8,118 nucleotides of DNA from Pseudomonadota bacterium. GTDB lineage: Bacteria; Pseudomonadota; Alphaproteobacteria; CACIAM-22H2. The position numbers and the translations under genes were made by a program. The notes below the pieces were generated by a model. It was not told the DNA's origin and did not search any database. It worked only from the letters and a program-made list of their open reading frames with translations. The DNA is taken from contig JAIUNH010000154.1 of assembly GCA_020161965.1 (NCBI GenBank), forward strand, positions 1 through 8,118, read 5' to 3'. This document shows, piece by piece, positions 5,841 to 8,118 of this stretch (position 1 is its first letter; each line of letters opens with the position of its first letter).

Positions 5841-7100
5841 ATGACGGAAGGCGGGGCGGCATGGTTCGCCGCCATGAACGCCCTGCCCCTTTCCGGAATC
5901 CGCATCTTCGACCTCACCCGCATTCTCGCGGGGCCCACCTGCACGCAGCTCCTCGGCGATCTCGGCGCCGACGTGATCAAGATCGAGCGCGCGGGGGCCG
6001 GCGACGACACCCGCAAATGGGGCCCGCCTTACGTCACCGGCAAGGACGGCAAGCCGACGGGCGAGAGCGCCTATTACCTCTCCGCTAATCGCAACAAGCG
6101 CTCGATCAGCCTCGATCTTTCGAAGCCCGAAGGCCAAGCGATCGCCAAGCGCCTGATCGCCAAATCCGACGTGTTCATCGAGAATTTCAAGACCGGCGAT
6201 TTGAAGAAATTCGGGCTCGACTACCAAACCCTATCGGCCGAGTTTCCGCGCCTCGTCTATTGCTCGATCACCGGCTTCGGCCAGACCGGGCCTTATGCGC
6301 CGCGCGCGGGCTACGACATGCTGGCCCAAGGGCTGGGCGGCATCATGTCGATCACCGGCCCGGCCGAGGGCACGCCGGGCGGCCAGCCGCATAAAGTGGG
6401 TGTCGGCATCGCCGACATCATGACCGGCATGTATTCGGCCGTGTCGATCCTGGCGGCGTTGCGCCATCGCGACAACACGGGCGAAGGCCAGCACATCGAC
6501 ATGGCGCTGCTCGACACGCAAGTCTCGTGGCTCGCCAATGAAGGCCTCAATTATCTCGTCTCGGGCAAAGTGCCCAAGCGCCAAGGCAACGCGCATCCGA
6601 ATATCGTGCCCTACGAAGTGTTCGAATGCGCCGACGGCTTCGTCATTCTGGCCGTGGGCAATGACGGCCAATTCCGCAAGCTGTGCGAATTTGCGGGGCA
6701 TGCAGCACTCGCCGACGATCCGCGTTTCGCGACCAATCCGCAACGCGTGACCAACCGCCAGGAAGTCGTGCGCTTGGTGAACGAGTTCATGCGCACCAAG
6801 CCGCAAGCGCAGTGGGTCGAAGGTCTCGCCAAAGCCGGCGTGCCCTGCTCGCCCGTCAACGATATCGGCCAAGTGTTCGAGGATCCGCAAGTGGTCGCGC
6901 GCGGCATGAAGATCACGATGCCGCACGCATCGGGCGTCGACGTGCCGTTGATCGCCAGCCCGATCAAAATGTCGAAGACGCCGCCCAGTTATCGCCGTGC
7001 ACCCCCGGTATGCGGCCAGCACACCGACGAAGTGTTGGAGGAATTGCTGGGCCTCGACGCCGACGAACGCGCGGCATTGCGCGGCCGGGGCATCGTTTGA
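5841..7100 (+). CDS. Class III (CaiB/BaiF) CoA-transferase, succinyl-CoA:dicarboxylate (SUGCT-like) type
   Basis: A family III CoA-transferase of up to 419 aa that moves CoA between carboxylic acids through an aspartyl-CoA intermediate. Visible blocks are L-S-G-I-R-I-F-D-L-T-R-I-L-A-G-P at 17-31, L-G-D-L-G-A-D-V-I-K-I-E at 38-49, and N-R-N-K-R-S-I-S-L-D-L at 83-93. The catalytic Asp192 lies in G-V-G-I-A-D-I-M-T-G, and G-Q-H-I-D-M-A-L-L-D follows. The stretch N-I-V-P-Y-E-V-F with A-V-G-N-D-G-Q-F and the C-terminal R-G-I-V resemble mitochondrial SUGCT (succinate-hydroxymethylglutarate/glutarate CoA-transferase) more than CaiB, from memory of that sequence. The start is uncertain: ATG at 5841 is 10 bases after the oxidase stop, while ATG at 5874 gives M-N-A-L-P-L-S-G-I, the usual family beginning. 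Neither has a clear ribosome binding site. The acyl substrate is unknown. Confidence 0.93.
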   Translation: MTEGGAAWFAAMNALPLSGIRIFDLTRILAGPTCTQLLGDLGADVIKIERAGAGDDTRKWGPPYVTGKDGKPTGESAYYLSANRNKRSISLDLSKPEGQAIAKRLIAKSDVFIENFKTGDLKKFGLDYQTLSAEFPRLVYCSITGFGQTGPYAPRAGYDMLAQGLGGIMSITGPAEGTPGGQPHKVGVGIADIMTGMYSAVSILAALRHRDNTGEGQHIDMALLDTQVSWLANEGLNYLVSGKVPKRQGNAHPNIVPYEVFECADGFVILAVGNDGQFRKLCEFAGHAALADDPRFATNPQRVTNRQEVVRLVNEFMRTKPQAQWVEGLAKAGVPCSPVNDIGQVFEDPQVVARGMKITMPHASGVDVPLIASPIKMSKTPPSYRRAPPVCGQHTDEVLEELLGLDADERAALRGRGIV

Positions 7101-7282
7101 GCCTGTTGCTGACGCCGGATTTCGGCGGGCCGATTCTATTGCTCGTCGGCGTGGTCGCGATGATCGCGGCATTGCTGCTGCGCGGCAGATTGTCGCTGCT
7201 GCTGGGAATCGCCGCCGCCGCGATGCTGGCGGGCGGGCTCTGGGCGACGGCATTGCTGGTGTTTCGCGAGATCTCCCGCTAG
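7097..7282 (+). CDS. Small two-helix membrane protein, translationally coupled to the CoA-transferase
   Basis: A 61-aa frame starting with TTG at 7097, whose bases overlap the CoA-transferase TGA within TTGA. It reads L-S-L-L-L-T-P-D-F-G-G-P, followed by a hydrophobic helix near residues 12-28, a short basic turn R-G-R, and a second Ala/Leu-rich helix near 33-55, ending V-F-R-E-I-S-R. That layout gives a compact helical hairpin in the membrane. No known family is recognised. Support comes from the stop/start overlap typical of coupled genes, a G-rich stretch just upstream (7083-7090) that can serve as ribosome binding site, and a clean two-helix pattern. There are 29 bases between its stop and the next gene. 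A hydrophobic frame can arise by chance in GC-rich DNA, so conservation is what would settle it. Confidence 0.5.
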   Translation: MSLLLTPDFGGPILLLVGVVAMIAALLLRGRLSLLLGIAAAAMLAGGLWATALLVFREISR

Positions 7283-7286
7283 AACA

Positions 7287-7301
7287 TTTCCCCTAGGGAA
7301 A
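7287..7301 (+). repeat. Inverted repeat covering the ribosome binding site of the DUF2946-like gene
   Basis: TTTCCC-CTA-GGGAAA is a perfect 6-bp inverted repeat with a 3-base spacer. Its right arm contains the AGGGAA (7295-7300) that is the only ribosome binding site candidate for the ATG at 7312. As DNA it could be a dyad operator; as RNA a small hairpin that masks the site. A three-base loop makes the RNA form only marginally stable. Confidence 0.45.
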
Positions 7302-7311
7302 CGTTCGCCGC

Positions 7312-7665
7312 ATGAATCCGTTCCGCCGCCTCTGGACACGCGAACTGGGCCTCTACGCCACGGCCCTGGCGCTGCTCGTCCAGATTTTGATGGCGGTGGT
7401 GCACACGGTTCCCGCCCATGCGGGCGAACTCGACCGCGCCTATTTCTGCACCGTCGATACCGGCGCCACGCACGATTCCGCGGCGATGGCGGAAACCTGC
7501 CCGCTTTGCCACATACCCGATCCGCTGGCGCTGAAGCCGCGCGACCCGTCGCTGACGGTCGCGTTGATCTGGGTGCCGGTTGTCTACGCGCCCGCGCAAA
7601 AACACATCGATGCGCAACTCGATTTCGTCAACCCGCCCGCACGCGGGCCCCCGTCTCCGGTCTGA
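7312..7665 (+). CDS. DUF2946-like exported or membrane-anchored protein with a CXXCH motif
   Basis: A 117-aa protein with basic N-terminal residues (R-R-L-W-T-R), one hydrophobic helix near 14-31, and a possible signal peptidase site after A-H-A at residue 37, so the rest is expected in the periplasm. The mature part has Cys46 and the motif C-P-L-C-H at 63-67. It then has a short hydrophobic stretch (S-L-T-V-A-L-I-W-V-P-V-V-Y) and the ending P-P-A-R-G-P-P. The small size, the C-x-x-C cluster after a His/Asp-containing segment and the R-G-P-P ending fit DUF2946, a family often found with copper genes; this is pattern recognition, not a search. The YcnI gene follows after 41 bases, which supports a metal-handling role. 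The CXXCH could in principle attach heme c, but ligation of copper or a redox role is as likely. Confidence 0.7.
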   Translation: MNPFRRLWTRELGLYATALALLVQILMAVVHTVPAHAGELDRAYFCTVDTGATHDSAAMAETCPLCHIPDPLALKPRDPSLTVALIWVPVVYAPAQKHIDAQLDFVNPPARGPPSPV

Positions 7666-7693
7666 GAAACCTTTCGCCTTTTTCTCAAGACCC

Positions 7694-7697
7694 GGAG
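7694..7697 (+). promoter_or_regulatory. Shine-Dalgarno of ycnI
   Basis: GGAG stands 9 bases before the ATG at 7707 and agrees with the start that gives a standard signal peptide. No terminator is visible in the 41-base spacer from the preceding gene, so cotranscription is likely. Confidence 0.65.
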
Positions 7698-7706
7698 TCC
7701 ATTCGC

Positions 7707-8118
7707 ATGTCGAAGAATATCCTCGCGGCCGCGTGTGCGGTCGCTCTCCTGTCGCTATCCGCGCCGGCACTCGCCCATGTCACGCTCGAACAAGGCCAAG
7801 CCGTCGCGGGCTCGACCTATAAGGCCGTCATTCGCGTGCCGCATGGCTGTGCGGGCTCGCCCACGACCGCCGTGCGCGTGAAGATCCCCGACGGCATGAC
7901 CGGCGTGAAGCCGATGCCCAAGGCGGGTTGGGTCGTGAAGACCGAAACCGGCCCCTACGCCCGCGACCACCGGCTCAACGGCCAGACCGTCTCGTCCGGC
8001 GTCAGGGCGATCGTCTGGAGCGGCGGCGATCTCGGCGACGACCAGTACGACGAGTTCGTCTTCCAGGCGCGCATCACCGATGCGGTTCCCGTCGGCCGGC
8101 TGCACGTGCCGGTGATCC
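7707..8118 (+). CDS. ycnI: YcnI (DUF1775) family periplasmic copper-binding protein, 3' end outside the window
   Basis: The first 137 codons of a YcnI-like protein. Residues 1-23 form a Sec signal peptide (M-S-K-N-I, an Ala/Leu core, then A-P-A-L-A), with cleavage predicted just before His24, so the mature chain begins H-V-T-L-E. In YcnI proteins that N-terminal His (monohistidine brace), a Glu and a Trp bind Cu(II); here His24, Glu28 and Trp75 (in M-P-K-A-G-W) are candidates. Further family blocks are Y-K-A-V-I-R-V-P-H-G-C-A-G-S-P-T-T, V-R-V-K-I-P-D-G-M, and W-S-G-G-D-L-G-D-D-Q-Y-D-E-F, ending at the window edge in H-V-P-V-I. The frame is open to the last base. It probably acts in the periplasm as a copper carrier or store together with the preceding DUF2946-like protein. 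Known partners such as CopC/CopD or PCuAC would be expected just downstream. Confidence 0.93.
   Translation, partial: MSKNILAAACAVALLSLSAPALAHVTLEQGQAVAGSTYKAVIRVPHGCAGSPTTAVRVKIPDGMTGVKPMPKAGWVVKTETGPYARDHRLNGQTVSSGVRAIVWSGGDLGDDQYDEFVFQARITDAVPVGRLHVPVI

Noticed and set aside
4547..6016. A 489-codon open frame on the minus strand opposite the oxidase gene
   Set aside because: Arg/Ala/Gly-rich with no recognisable domain, and it runs antisense to a gene with clear FAD motifs. Long accidental antisense frames are expected at this GC content.
6231..7253. A 340-codon minus-strand frame opposite the CoA-transferase
   Set aside because: Low-complexity His/Arg/Ala composition without motifs, lying entirely antisense to a well-supported CoA-transferase.
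7498..7512. Cytochrome c assignment for the CXXCH protein
   Set aside because: A single CXXCH in a 117-aa protein without a distal Met motif or cytochrome fold signatures; the DUF2946-like pattern explains it better.

Overview
The window is GC-rich (about 70% G+C where I counted by hand in the antiporter gene). It carries close-packed genes with short intergenic gaps, TTG/GTG starts and many small overlaps. The protein families, codon usage and gene style fit an alphaproteobacterium, perhaps of the Rhodospirillales type; that placement is inference, since there is no rRNA or other marker gene. No tRNA, rRNA, CRISPR array, insertion sequence or phage gene is visible.

Layout. 1-368 (+): the 3' part of ruvX/yqgF, a Holliday-junction-resolvase-like protein. 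365-1188 (-): two tandem paralogous DUF805 small membrane proteins. The upstream copy is strikingly AT-rich except for a GC-rich tail nearly copied from its neighbour. 1189-1312: an AT-rich intergenic island. 1313-1939 (-): an HD-domain hydrolase of the YfbR/HDDC2 type, divergent from 1972-3552 (+), a CPA1 family Na+/H+ antiporter. 3549-4320 (-): a TauE/SafE (TSUP) permease gene that is full length but carries a one-base frameshift in the middle. 4321-4654: a regulatory-looking gap holding a 27-codon candidate small ORF and several hairpins or palindromes. 4655-7282 (+): an apparent operon of a PuuB/DadA-like FAD amine or amino-acid oxidase, a class III (CaiB/BaiF, SUGCT-like) CoA-transferase, and a tiny two-helix membrane protein whose start overlaps the CoA-transferase stop. 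7312-8118 (+): a DUF2946-like secreted or anchored protein with a CXXCH motif, then the 5' part of a YcnI (DUF1775) copper-binding protein that runs off the window.

Working together. The oxidase and CoA-transferase probably form a catabolic pair, with oxidative deamination or oxidation of an amine or amino acid followed by CoA activation of a dicarboxylate; the substrate cannot be read from sequence. The last two genes look like the start of a periplasmic copper-handling locus. The antiporter and the permease are ordinary ion/anion transport functions.

I do not see a convincing undescribed system. The points most worth a second look are the mosaic DUF805 pair, the frameshifted permease, the hidden 27-aa ORF, the translationally coupled mini membrane protein, and the inverted repeat covering the ribosome binding site of the copper-locus gene.
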